A stretch of DNA of 64,000 nucleotides from Steinernema hermaphroditum (Eukaryota > Nematoda > Chromadorea > Rhabditida > Steinernematidae), in NCBI GenBank assembly GCA_030435675.1, contig CM059624.1, positions 10,998,769 to 11,062,768 on the forward strand. The letters run 5' to 3'. Position numbers and translations under genes: made by a program. Shown piece by piece: positions 12,160-22,318 of the stretch. The notes under the pieces were generated by a model. That model worked only from the letters and a program-made list of their open reading frames with translations. It searched no databases and was not told the DNA's origin. Each line of letters begins with the position of its first letter. Position 1 is the first letter of the stretch.

Positions 12160-12650
12160 CATTTGTGCCCCCAGCGATCGATCTGGTCGTCCACTCGCCC
12201 TCTCTAAGGCTGTCTAACCCGACCGAGTTGAGTGAGCGGTCGTTGTCAGCCGTTTCTGTTGATGCAGCGATCGCTCCCGGCTCCCAGAAGGCCTGGAACA
12301 CCAGGGAGCCATTGTTCCACCGTCTTGCCAAGAAGCCCGTCACTGCCGCCCGACTCCACCCGCGCCGCCAGAGAAGCCGAAGAACAGCCACAATTCCGAA
12401 GTCCGCGTCGCCAGCTGCCCTGATGGTTCCCGGTTCGCCTGTTGTGCTCCGACAGCGCGTTTCGCCTGCATGCCTGTTCTTCACTCGTGCCGCCCGCGGA
12501 AGCTGCCGAAGAAACTCCTCAACTCCGACGTCCGCGCCGCCACCTGAGCTGAAGATGGGTTTGCTGTGCTCCACCGTCTCCGGAATCAGCTCTTCGCCTC
12601 TCTGATGCCCGCGCACACTAATGGGATCGCCGTGCTCTACTCTGATGTGC
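12160..12650 (+). repeat. GC-rich dispersed repeat, copy 1
   Basis: A block that begins ATTTGTGCCCCCAGCGATCG and is much richer in G+C than its surroundings. Its middle (GGCTCCCAGAAGGCCTGGAA, then CACCAGGGAGCC) recurs inverted at 22618-22881 and 25890-26040, and directly near 35472-35560. The end motif also recurs near 37161. Within this copy a subunit around TCCGAAGTCCGCGTCGCC is repeated about 130 bases on. Open frames on both strands are by-products of the composition. No terminal inverted repeat was seen, so the class is unknown. Confidence 0.6.
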
Positions 12651-12706
12651 CGAAGTCAGAAGAAGACCGGCGACTATGGAGTGACAATGTGGTTTTTGTG
12701 CATATA

Positions 12707-14007
12707 CAGGGTGTTCAGAAAGTTCTGTGAAATTTCTGAGTGGTCTATTTTCGCAAGTTTTTTGGCGTCCGCGCAAATTTTCAATGTTTTATTCGCGTTT
12801 ATCAACTCTATTTACCCTATGTTCACTGTTATTCATACTGGTATTCACTGTTATTCAGAAACAAAATGGTCTCGGAAAAATTGCGTTCCACCATCGTCGA
12901 GCTCCACTGTGCTGGGAAGTCAAACCCTGACATCTGCAAGGACCTCAAACTGCACCCAATGATGGTCAAGCGGGTGTTAGATCGATTTGAGGACACTGGT
13001 GGGATCAAGGACCGTCCCCGAAGCGGAAGACGGAAGACCGCCAGAACTTCAAAGGTCCGAAAACTGGTCCGACAAAAAATTAAGCGGAATCCTGAGCGTT
13101 CGATCAGAAAGCTGGCGAGGGACCATGGAATCAGCATTGGATCCATGTATAAGCTTATTACAGATGATCTACAGCTCAAGAGCTACAAAATTAGACGTGG
13201 CCAGCTTCTGACGGACCATAAAAAGAAGGAAAGGCTGGAAAAATGCAAAAAGCTGAAGGCCGAGGCACGGGGGTCTGGATTTTCGAATGTTATCTTTTCA
13301 GATGAAAAGATTTTTACAATCGAAGCGATCCACAACAGCCAGAATCACCGCCAATTGCTGCCGAAGGGCTCTCCACGTACGAAGCGCGTGGAAAGAAGTC
13401 ATTTCCCCAATTCTGTGATGGTGTGGGGCGGAATCTGCGTAAAAGGCAAAACTCCGCTGGTTTTTGTCGATAAAGGCGTGAAAATTAACTCTACTGTGTA
13501 TCAAGAACAGATCCTGGCGAAGCATCTGATTCCCTGGGCCCAAAAACACTTTCCAAACCATGATTGGGTGTTTCAGCAGGACTGGGCGCCCGCCCACGGA
13601 TCGAATTCCACACTGGCCTTCTGCAAGGACCAAATCCCGCAGATGTGGGGCAAAGATATTTGGCCCTCCAACTCACCGGATCTGAATCCGATGGACTACG
13701 CAATTTGGTCCATTCTGGAGGACAAGGCCTGCCGAAGACGACACACCACCATAGACTCCGTGAAGAGAGCGCTGAAGCAAGCCTGGGAAGAAATTAGTGT
13801 GGAAACCCTTGCGTGCATCGTGGGAAATTTCAAGAAGCGTGTTCAGGCCTGCATCAACGCCGGAGGCGGCCATTTCGAGTGATACTCATTTTGATTATGT
13901 TCAATTTTGCGTGATGAATAAGGTAGTCTTGTTTGTTTTCCGAAATTATTGTGTTTTCTATTGAAAAAATCGTTCTTTTCATTTCACAGAACTTTCTGAA
14001 CACCCTG
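12707..14007 (+). mobile_element. Intact maT-type mariner transposon (1301 bp)
   Basis: The termini CAGGGTGTTCAGAAAGTTCT and the inverted copy at 13988-14007 match almost perfectly over about 25 bases. Both ends are flanked by TA (12705-12706 and 14008-14009), the Tc1/mariner target duplication. The element holds one complete transposase gene, so it looks autonomous. It sits next to the GC-rich repeat at 12160-12650, between two receptor genes. Confidence 0.93.
12866..13882 (+). CDS. Transposase, Tc1/mariner superfamily, DD37D (maT) type
   Basis: A single 338-residue frame without stops. I chose the ATG at 12866 (MVSEKLRSTIVELHCAGKS) because the paired-like helix-turn-helix begins there; the frame extends upstream to 12740 without similarity. 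Residues about 1-115 form the two DNA-binding HTH units with a GRRK linker. The catalytic triad is D146 (IFSDEKIF), D239 (WVFQQDWAPAH) and D277 (SPDLNPMDYAIW). Exactly 37 residues separate the second and third aspartates, the maT spacing. The enzyme cuts at the inverted repeats and inserts at TA. The intact frame and triad suggest recent or current activity. Confidence 0.93.
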   Translation: MVSEKLRSTIVELHCAGKSNPDICKDLKLHPMMVKRVLDRFEDTGGIKDRPRSGRRKTARTSKVRKLVRQKIKRNPERSIRKLARDHGISIGSMYKLITDDLQLKSYKIRRGQLLTDHKKKERLEKCKKLKAEARGSGFSNVIFSDEKIFTIEAIHNSQNHRQLLPKGSPRTKRVERSHFPNSVMVWGGICVKGKTPLVFVDKGVKINSTVYQEQILAKHLIPWAQKHFPNHDWVFQQDWAPAHGSNSTLAFCKDQIPQMWGKDIWPSNSPDLNPMDYAIWSILEDKACRRRHTTIDSVKRALKQAWEEISVETLACIVGNFKKRVQACINAGGGHFE

Positions 14008-14491
14008 TATAAGACGTCTCGCAAGGCGTAAGCCTTTGATACGAGAAATAAACTCGTAAACTCGTTAAAGAGATTGAAGAGAAAAAAATTTTGATTTTCA
14101 ATCAAACGAAACCCACTTATTAACCGTCACGAATTTTTGAAGTCCTTCAATCTTCAAGATATTTTCCACATAGCCCATCTCTGCTCTTGTTTATTTTTGG
14201 ATCTACCTTTGAGTATCCTTTTTGTCTCTTCCAAGTGGTCGCCTTAACATCTTTCACCAGGTTCTTACCGCAGTGCTTTTGAAGACTTCGCCGCCCCCAC
14301 AGCGTCGTTCGTTTTAGCAATTCTTTATTGCTAAAAACGGAGCAGTAATGCACAACGAGAGTGTTAGTTGTTATTTAATGTGCTTGGCAATTCTCGGCAA
14401 TTTTTGCAGCGAAGGTCAAACCATGAACGCTGCGTTCCTCGATGAGTTCGCTGTCTACAACAAATCGAACCGTAGTCAAAACTTCCTCCTC
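14008..14491 (+). other. Intergenic, no gene recognised
   Basis: Short spacer between the maT element and the end of the disrupted receptor. Only short open frames without similarity are present. Confidence 0.45.
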
Positions 14492-15571
14492 TCAGCCTAC
14501 ATTGGTGGCCACCATTGAAGCGCTCGCTTTCTTCAACCTTCTCAACGGTCTTAGTACGACGTCCCGATACTCTTTGAAAGCGATAAGCGTGCAAAGCGAA
14601 GTGGTGAAAAATCGGACCTGCAATTCAGGGTTGATGGAACTCAAGATGAGCGACGCGTGGTTACATTGCCCACCCAGGTGTACATGGCGAAGCTAGCTTC
14701 ACAAATGCCCTTGTAGGGATGCACAGTTGTGAGCTGGTGACCTTTGGCGATGATGCATATTTCCCTGGCTAAACGGAATGTTTCTGATGTTCGAAGGAAC
14801 GATTACGTATGAGGAGTGCGAGTAGAATATTCGGAGGAGTGCAGTAGACGAGGACAGAGAGCAGTTGGCTCCTTCTTTTGAGATTGGACGAGGTGCGGAA
14901 CTTCCTGGAGAACTGCACGATTTTGTAGATGGACTACAAGTGGATTGACGTTTCTGTGGAAAACCCCTTGCTACCAGAACGTAGAGAACGATCATGTATA
15001 CGAAGAGCGTAAGCAGCACGACCTGCTTGACGTAGCTGAAGTAGGTGAAGACGTTAACCTCGTTGATGTGAGTGGTGTTCCTGATGATGATTCCGTCGAA
15101 TGTGTGCGGAACAACGAGTGACATCAAGAAGAGGACAAGGCCATGTCCGGCGATGAACACTTGGAAGATTCTTCTGAAAGTGAATGCACTTTGAACTTCA
15201 GATGTTTAGAGCAGACCCTAAAATGCCCCTCTTTGAAGTCGTTACCTGTTAGTGAGGAAGGCGGAGAACTGTAGCGGATAAGTACAGGAAATGTACGTCA
15301 AGAGAACCATCAACGTTGAGAAGACACGGTATGTAAACGTCGCGTATTGACTCAGAGAAGCCGTTATCAAAAACATCCATTTTGTTCTCCTGAAGCAGAG
15401 AGATCCGAAACAGCTAAACACTGCCTACCCAGAGCCTTCATAGTAGAAGCCAGGTACGGTAAGCGTTTTGGTCATGGCCAGGAAATAGTAGAACATGTCG
15501 AAGGAGCTGACGCAGATTCCGACGATGGAGTGGTTCAGAGCGTAAATTCGACAAAGACCCGGTTTGACGAA

Positions 15572-16463
15572 CGTTGTAGGAGAAAAAAACCCTGCGAGAA
15601 AAAAACCCGCGAGAAAAAAACCCGCGAGAAAAAAACCCGCGAGAAAAAAACCCGCGAGAAAAAAACCCTGTGAGAAAAAACCCCGCGAGAAAAAGACCCT
15701 GCGAGAAAAAACCCAGGAATGCCAGTGAGGACAGGTCTAATCCACGGCCACAGCTCTGGCCATTCACAGTCGCGGTTATGGCCATGGATTAGACCTGTCC
15801 TGACACTAATACCTTCAAAACTTAGGCAAAACCCGTCATGGGATAAGTTTTGGATAACTTATAGGCATAAATTCAACCAGTTTTACGTTTTAGTCTGAGC
15901 CTCAGCCAAGCCTTGCCTCCAGGCTTGTAGTCGTCGTGGCTTCTGCAAACCCGGCTTGGCTTAGGCTCCGGCCGATGACTATGTATATTTGATAGATATT
16001 TGAGGTTGTGGGCGAGCGAAGAGAGCCCCGTATTCATTTTTGCGCATTGCCTAACATCCGAACTTGGCTTAGGCTCTGGCCTAAACTTAAGTCTATTAAT
16101 TTTAAGCGAACCCTAGTCTTGGCAACTTATCGTACGTTACAAAATTCAGCTGGCCTTTTTTCCAGTCATGTTTAGACACTTATACTTTTGGCTATTCCGA
16201 GTTTTGACCGCTATTTGTTAATAGTGCAAAGACCCTGCTGTGCACATTTTCGAATCGACGAAAAACCACTGTTTTCATCAAATACATAACAAAATCATCT
16301 TGTCATCTGGCATTCCTGGGTTTTTTTCTCGCAGGGTCTTTTTCTCGCGGGTTTTTTTTCTCACAGGGTTTTTTTCTCGCGGGTTTTTTTCTCGCGGGTT
16401 TTTTTCTCGCAGGGTCTTTTTCTCGCGGGTTTTTTTCTCGCAGGGTTTTTTTCTCACATAATC
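15572..16463. mobile_element. Foldback-type transposon with tandem-repeat inverted termini
   Basis: Both ends are arrays of a 15-base unit, GAGAAAAAAACCCGC and variants with CCCTGC or CCCTGT. The left array (about 15576-15716) and the right array (about 16318-16459) are inverted copies, each closing with CCCAGGAATGCCAG towards the centre. The element is flanked by the 9-bp duplication TTTGACGAA (15563-15571 and 16464-16472), which is receptor coding sequence. Terminal inverted repeats built from short tandem units plus a 9-bp duplication are the signature of foldback elements. The 600-bp core has no transposase frame, so it must rely on an enzyme encoded elsewhere. Confidence 0.85.
15729..15800. 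repeat. Hairpin inside the foldback element
   Basis: GGACAGGTCTAATCCA at 15729-15744 is perfectly complementary to TGGATTAGACCTGTCC at 15785-15800, with a 40-base loop. It lies just inside the left tandem array and has no partner on the right, so it is a separate structure from the terminal repeats. Confidence 0.75.
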
Positions 16464-16556
16464 TTTGACGAAGAAGATGGAAAGGAGGATTACGATCAGA
16501 TGCACAGAGGTGTGCACGGTCTCGAAGACAAGGCGTTGTTTCGGGTTCGGCTCCAT

Positions 16557-18039
16557 ATCAAGGCGACAGTCTTCAAGGTTTATGAGTTTGGAGGGATCTC
16601 TATAAACGATTGACTGCCACTAAAGAAGGGCCCTGTCGGTGCAGGTAATGTGTTTATATCATGTTCCTCTTTCACACAAAAACGAATGTTCATTGCCTCT
16701 CCGCACGCTCGAACGCAAAAAAATCTCCGAGAACCAGCTGATCTTTTATGCTGAACACAATGAGAAGCGATTTGTGAATTGGCCTCGGAGGCGATGCGCA
16801 TTCAGGCCGCGCATTTATTTCTCTTCCTGCATACATAATCGAAATCGGGAGTGTCGCGATTCTGGTTATGGTTCTAACAGGAGTAAATCAAAATGCAGAG
16901 GAATATCTACATCAGAAGTTCGTTTGCATACGAAGTGGCAAGACTTCTATGACAGCGAAAATTGGACCAAGACCAAGAAAGTAACCCGAGAGAGATCTTT
17001 TCGCTGCAAAGATCTAGAGAGCGAATCATGACGATAAGGCCAGTTTTTGAGGACGAACTGGAATTCTGTCCAGCCAACGATCTCCAAATACACAATCTAC
17101 ACAACAGTACCATATCGCGGCAGTTTGGAAGGGCTGAATGTTCCACACGGAAAAGGTGGTTTTTCGATGACCTTCCTCCTTTCTGCAAGGATTAAAAGAA
17201 TTTACTCCAAATCACATCAACGTACAAGACGAATGCAATTGGATTTGATAATAATTGAAACGGAGGTCATTAAGGTTGATCGAGATCAATGAACGGTGCG
17301 TGTCTTTGTGATACAAGACGTCTTCATGTAAATATTTCAGTGATAAACCCGTTGATGGCGCGTTGGATCCATGGAGAACGCTGCTCTGGAAAACTATTCA
17401 AGAAGGTGGACACTTCCCGGTAGAATTTGTCTGTAAGAACCACCTTTTTATTAGTTTTGCTTTCAGACGATGAAGCTCAACTTCGACACATCGCAGCTTC
17501 TTCCGCCGAAATATGAAATAGCCCTCAAGGCCGAACGGCACTTGAACCAGAACCTAAAAAGGACATCAAAAGACTACAGTATCCCGAGTGGCTGAACCAG
17601 AGCGAGGAAGAGGTGCGTGGCGGGTATGACGACTTTGGAGAACCTTAATCGGAAGCGATTTTCACCCCCTGTGAGGACGCTGCCCTTGAAAATGGAACAT
17701 AAAGCAGCCCATGTCCAAAAGCTTCGTCCTCAAGATTTATTCCCACATTTCCGAGAGTCTGTCCCTGGGATTGCTGAGGGCACAAATGAAAGAGCCTGGG
17801 ATTTGTTGATGGTCATCGCAAATCCAAGTCATATTGGAAACTAGTGGCATACCATTTTGATGGCAAAAGACACCATCGTCTGTTGTCACGGTGATGCGTG
17901 GGATCAACGCCATTTAGTCGTCAAAATAAACGATCTAACAACGAGCGATTGATTAGATTACAGTGTCCATTTCAGGCCAAATACAGTGAGGACGTTATGC
18001 TGATTTGCTTTATTTCAACCCATCAACCAGGCAGAGTTC
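16557..18039 (+). other. Intergenic with exon-like plus-strand relics
   Basis: No complete gene was assembled. Plus-strand stretches at about 17040-17190 (GSLEGLNVPHGKGGF, MORN-repeat-like) and at 17340-17620 (PVDGALDPWRTLLWKT and PEWLNQSEEE in separate frames) look like decayed exons. Frames shift and stops intervene. I do not assign a function. Confidence 0.3.
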
Positions 18040-18504
18040 TTAGTGATCACCAGCGCTCTTCTCTTGAGAAGGCTCTTGAGTAGGCTCTTGGATAGGCTCG
18101 CCGACCATCATTAGTTCTTGAGGAGGATCTCGCATGAGAATAGGCTGAGATGGCTGACCAGGCATAGGATCGTGGACAAAGTCGCCGTTTTCGAACCGTT
18201 CGAAGAAGTTGTAGGGCACATTGAGGCTGTAGCACTCGAAGCGTTCCGAGTAGTAATCAATGATCACGTAGCACTTGTACTGTCCCCCGTAGGGTCCTCG
18301 AGCCAAACAGTTGTGCGGCACTTCTCTCCCGGAAATGGCGCACTAGTCGTGTCACATACATATAGTCAGCTTACTGCGAGGGAATTGTGGTTGTACGTAG
18401 GTAGTTCCAAGGCAGGTGCCGATGAGGAGCTAAAAGGAACGTTTAGGTCAATTGAAGCAGGGAAGGGACAGTACCAGGACAAGAAGGACCACTTTAGAAT
18501 CCAT
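18040..18504 (-). CDS. Secreted cysteine-containing protein, paralogue of 19499-19797
   Basis: Exons 18504-18475, 18429-18375 and 18323-18040 give 122 residues. MDSKVVLLVLLLIGTCLGTT is the signal peptide. The core is CLARGPYGGQYKCYVI followed by ERFECYSLNVPYNFFERF and NGDFVHDP. The core aligns with the neighbour's C..TGYPFGG..EYRCYL, HFECQGPFNTY and NGDIVIDG. The C-terminal tail is Pro/Gln/Glu-rich with repeated QEPTQEPSQE. The third-exon acceptor is inferred from frame (GGGAGAG at about 18330); a site at about 18345 would break the frame. The function is unknown; it is probably an extracellular nematode-specific family. Confidence 0.65.
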
Positions 18505-19498
18505 GGCGAACTCAGTCGAACTGGTGAACGCACCGCAGAGTCCACTTTTATGGAATTCTATGGAATGGAATGGATTGTGAACTATAATGGGAGACACATT
18601 CCAGGGAGCGACAACAGACGATCTTTGATGATGAGACGTCTGGACCAGTGGGTTCAGATGCTCCACATTCCTGAACATTTTTGATGTTTCCTAGAAATTT
18701 TTTTTTCCTAGGGATACCGTTTTCTGTTTGCTTACTATATTTTATAGTTCCTATGGAAATGATGATCACCTATTCCCCAAAATAAACATTAATGGTGCAG
18801 ACCTCATGCATTAAGATTCGAAGACAGCAGGTGAGATCGTCGAACTGACCAACACATTTTTTTACTCGAAACTCCGCATATTCGAGGAATCCTGGCTGAA
18901 CCAATGCAATTAAACAATCATCACAAAAGCGTCCCATTTACAATTCTCCAACCCAATAGAACAAGGAGCCTTCACTTCTAGAAATGTGATATGTGTGAAC
19001 TCTGTTGCTTCTCCTGTGACCAGAAAATTCTTATTTCTTGGATCTCTTATGTTGATCTTCTTGAAAATGATCTCTTCTGGAAATCAATGTGGAACGAGAA
19101 CGACCCATTTGAAACTTATATTTAGCTACAGTCAAGTCTTTGACGGTTTCCATGGGTGGAGAGGGCGACGAGCTGTATCCGAGTGTGGTCATAATGGAAA
19201 ACTTTGTTTTTGAATGAAATCTTTTGTTTCTTTTCTGACTTTTCGATCTACCAAATCTAAATTTCAATACCAATCAGGAACACAAACCAAACAAATACAA
19301 TACATATAGCCTTTTTTCCAAATTTTCTGACTCTAAGGAAAGTATTTGTAAATTCTAGATTTCTACGAATGTGTAAGGCATTTTATAGTTTATTCCGAAT
19401 TATAATTTTTTATTCATCAAATCGTAATCTGTTCACAGAATCAATCAAACTGTTGTCAACATGCATTATCATATCTACTGCGATAATCCAGAACAGAT
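18505..19498 (+). other. Intergenic; contains one mariner-like end
   Basis: At about 18906-18959 an inverted copy of the TTGGGTTGG terminal sequence of the decayed mariner family is present, without a partner end nearby. Otherwise AT-rich without genes. Confidence 0.45.
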
Positions 19499-19797
19499 TC
19501 AATTTTGCTGCGGATTGGCGGGATTGCCATCAATGACAATGTCGCCGTTCGGGCCGTCGGGGTAAGTATTGAAAGGCCCCTGGCATTCGAAATGCTTATT
19601 GAAGCCGTCGTTCTTCAAGTAGCAGCGATACTCATGGGGGTTGCCTCCGAAAGGATATCCTGTAGGGGTGCATCGGTAGGGCATCGGCCTAGGCATGTTC
19701 CAGGACTCCGAAATGCCAGCAATAAAGGCCTAAAAAGAAGATAGAATAGGATGAACTCGGGTAAACTCACAAGAAGGAGGAACGCTTTCAGCATCAT
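19499..19797 (-). CDS. Secreted cysteine-containing protein, paralogue of 18040-18504
   Basis: Two exons, 19797-19771 and 19729-19499, encode 85 residues. MMLKAFLLLAFIAGISES is a signal peptide split by the 41-base intron, as in the neighbour. The mature part has three cysteines (YRCTPTGYPFGG, YRCYLKNDGF, FECQGPFNTY) and ends with an Asn/Pro/Gln tail. It lacks the long Pro/Gln/Glu tail of the paralogue. The two genes are 1 kb apart in the same orientation, consistent with tandem duplication. The function is unknown. Confidence 0.72.
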
Positions 19798-20299
19798 TGT
19801 TGAGTGTGGTGATGACGCTGGCGCTATGGGACGCTTATAAAGGCGTCACGAGGCATCTTTCACAATGAGTCAAAAATGTCGAAAATGTGTAGCTTGATTC
19901 GGATAGAATCTGTAGACGATGACGAGGGCAGCATTCCAGACGTCTGGATCAACGAGGTCACCGATTCTGAATTGATGTTTGGCGTGTGAGGTGCTGTTCT
20001 GTTCTTCGATGATCTTCTAATCTCTGTCCATGGGTGTTATAAATAAATAATATCGCGTAAATACTAAGATCGTATAAATAAATAATTTTAGTGGCGATTT
20101 TTAAAAATTAAATTTAATTTTTTTTTATTTTTTTCGTGTGTGTTAAGGTAAACTTCTTGTCTCAGTACGAAATCTCAAAGAATCGCTGATTGAGAGATCA
20201 TGGACAATCAAAGGTGTTCGATCGTCGATGAGATAACATCTCTTCTTGGTGTATTTTCGCGATAGAAAGAGAAAAATAATCGTTTTCTAAAACGGAAAC
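19798..20299 (+). other. Intergenic, no gene recognised
   Basis: Divergent spacer between two small secreted-protein genes. It contains A/T runs near 20100-20135 and no coding signal. Confidence 0.45.
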
Positions 20300-20713
20300 A
20301 TGAATATCGCCAAGGTAAGTGGATGGTATGCATTGCGAACAATAGAAATAACGAAAAAAACTGGTTTTTTTTCGTTGTATAGTTGTACTGAAAACGAAAA
20401 CATAGGTGTTATTCTTAATCGACATGGATTGCTGCGTTATGCTCTGGGTAATACTAAATGTGTAGGTATTCAAGGCGTTTTTTAGGTTCTTTATGTTGGA
20501 TTCATCGTTGTGAGGACGGAAGCGATCACTGGGAAGGGGGAATCCGACAACGCGTCCCCAGAAAGTGGCTCCGTATCCGTCGATATCTGTCCGAGTTGTG
20601 AATGTCCCAAATGTCCTAAAGGCCATCATATCGTCCAAAAAGATGTCGATGAAACAGCTATTTCCAACGTGGACAACTGCCCCTCTTGTCAGTGCAAATG
20701 TCGCAAAGCGTAG
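20300..20713 (+). CDS. Small secreted protein with C-x2-C-x-C clusters
   Basis: Exon 1 is 20300-20314 (MNIAK). A 171-base intron ends in TTTTTTAG, and exon 2 is 20486-20713, giving 80 residues. MNIAKVLYVGFIVVRTEA acts as a signal peptide. The mature chain carries two similar Cys clusters, CPSCECPKCPKGH and CPSCQCKCRKA, about 35 residues apart. They could bind metal or form disulfides. No family is recognised. The intron is longer than most here but has good GTAAGT and TTTAG borders. Confidence 0.6.
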
Positions 20714-21104
20714 TGTCGCATAAAATTTCTACAATAAAGCTTCCTTCTTCTTCGGTTTTAGCTTTTTCTCGCGGGACTCACGTTCCCAATTTGGTAAAAA
20801 GATCTGGGCTGAATACGGCGTCGGTTGCTAATTTCCGGCGCTGCATTCCTTCGGATCCTTCGGCTCCTTCGTCTCCGTTCCGGTCTGGTTGCCGAAATAG
20901 TGAATCACTTGTTCGTTATTTTCGACAACGCTGACGTCAACAGAAAAAAAACGAAATTTTATTTTTTTTTTATTTTACGATATTCATTCGGATATCCCGA
21001 CAGAAAGTGGTTAAAATCCCAGAAAGGGTAACTGTGGCTACATAACGGCATCACTTGAGTTCGTCTTGCGTCAAGGTATTAGGGCTGACTCTTAATGTGG
21101 AAAA
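20714..21104 (+). other. Intergenic, no gene recognised
   Basis: AATAAAG at about 20731-20737 is a likely poly(A) signal of the preceding gene. The rest shows no exon with similarity. Confidence 0.4.
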
Positions 21105-22318
21105 TCACCATCTTGCATGCCGCTGACGACGTTCCTTCTTCACTCCACTGACTGTGACGACCGAAGTAACTCGTCGACGGCTTCCACAGTGAAAAACAGC
21201 GCGCGTGACGATATTACGGTATTCACTAAACGCGATAAGTGTGCAGATCGAAGAGACGAAGAGACGCATCTGTCAAAGCATTTCAATCAGTCAATGTCAC
21301 TTATTGCCTACCGTAGTCAGAGCAGAATGGGCAATACGTGACATGTTGCACATCTTCGTGAATCCCTCTCCCGAAACCAGTTTCAAACTTTGGGTGATGA
21401 TGCAAAAATTACGAGCTGAAGGCCTGCACGCTTGAGGTGATACCGTATACAGGTCTTACGCATGGCCAGAAGAAGGAAGATGTTGGGAGGGGTGCAGTAG
21501 ATGAGGACCGAGAGGAGCTGGCTTCTTCGCTTTTCGTTGGATTTTCGACTTTTGGAAAACTGGATGATCTTGTAAATGGACTAAGGAAAGTGTTGTTGGT
21601 GTATATCAGACAACTCATAAGGGACACCGTACCATTATGTAGAGAAGGATCATGGCGACGAAGATGAGAAATCCAAAGACCTTCTCCGTGTACAACATGT
21701 AGGTCATTACGTTGACGTTCGTGATTCTTTCGCTGGAACGAAGAAGAAGGTCGTTGACGGAGCCGGGAAGGACAAGAAGAACGGAGAGCGTGACGATGCC
21801 ATGGCCAGCGAGGAAGATGTAAGCGACGTTCCTAGAGCAGATCCTAAGGCCAGTGGAGATGGAAACGTACCTTTTTCGAATCAACTTCGAGAACGTCATT
21901 GGCTGTGTGTAGGATACGAAGGTGAGCAGAACCATGAGGGTGGCAAAGACGCGGTACGAGTTGGCGGTGTAGCGAAGGAGCACGGCCTCCACAAAAACTG
22001 CCCAGAATTTTTTGTCCGGCAGGGATCTTAAAACAACTCAGGAATGAGAGCAACAAGCGGCAGGTCCTACGGGGGTCCCGAGAAGAAGATGCTCCTTCCG
22101 ATGCCGGTGATGGCGCTAAAATCGGGCATCGTAACGTACGAAGAGTAGATGATGCTCGTAATCGAGTGATTCATGGCGTAGATCCGACATAAACTTGGTT
22201 TGACGAAGAAGACGGACATAACGATGATCAGCACGTTGACTACGGTATGGATGCAGTCAAGAGAGAAATTCAAAGGGGTGAGAATACTCAAACGAATTGG
22301 GTCCGTGCAGTTACTCAT
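21105..22318 (-). CDS. Seven-transmembrane chemoreceptor-like protein, clade A member 4
   Basis: A six-exon clade A gene starting MSNCTDPIRLSILTPLNF at 22318. TM1 is VVNVLIIVMSVFF, followed by VKPSLCRIYAMNHSI. Exon 2 (from about 22026) holds NSYRVFATLMVLLTFVSYTQ. Exon 3 holds YIFLAGHGIVTLSVLLVLPG. Exon 4 holds QLLSVLIYCTPPNIFLLLAM. Exon 5 starts PRNFCIITQSLKLV, using the acceptor GCCTTCAG. Exon 6 is RLFVSSICTLIAFSEYRN and a basic tail ending at 21105. All splices keep frame. Exon 2 is very close in sequence to that of the 3619-4819 gene, suggesting recent duplication or conversion. Confidence 0.8.

Larger units (their letters stand above)
14492..16556 (-). pseudogene. Clade A chemoreceptor-like gene, exon 1 interrupted by a foldback element
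   Basis: The six-exon clade A plan is recognisable from 16556 to 14492. It includes TM1 (TSVHLIVILLSIFFV), PGLCRIYALNHSIVG, exon 2 FSTLMVLLTYISCTYP, exon 3 VFIAGHGLVLFLMSLVVP, TM6 SVLVYCTPPNILL, exon 5 PREICIIAKGHQL and TM7 VRFFTTSLCTLIAFKEYRD. Exon 1 is split between the FFVK codons and PGLCR by an 892-bp insertion (15572-16463), which brings in stops. Outside the insertion the frame and splice sites look intact, so the damage appears recent. Whether the insertion is fixed or allelic cannot be seen from one sequence. Confidence 0.82.

Noticed and set aside
12119..12616. Long open frames on both strands (146 and 165 codons)
   Set aside because: They lie in a GC-rich dispersed repeat with copies elsewhere, have no domain, and are open in several frames at once because of composition.
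13298..13703. Minus-strand frames of 70-111 codons
   Set aside because: They are antisense to the intact maT transposase.
15583..15716. Regular 15-base repeats resembling a CRISPR or minisatellite array
   Set aside because: There are no spacers, and the inverted partner array and target duplication show that it is a transposon terminus.
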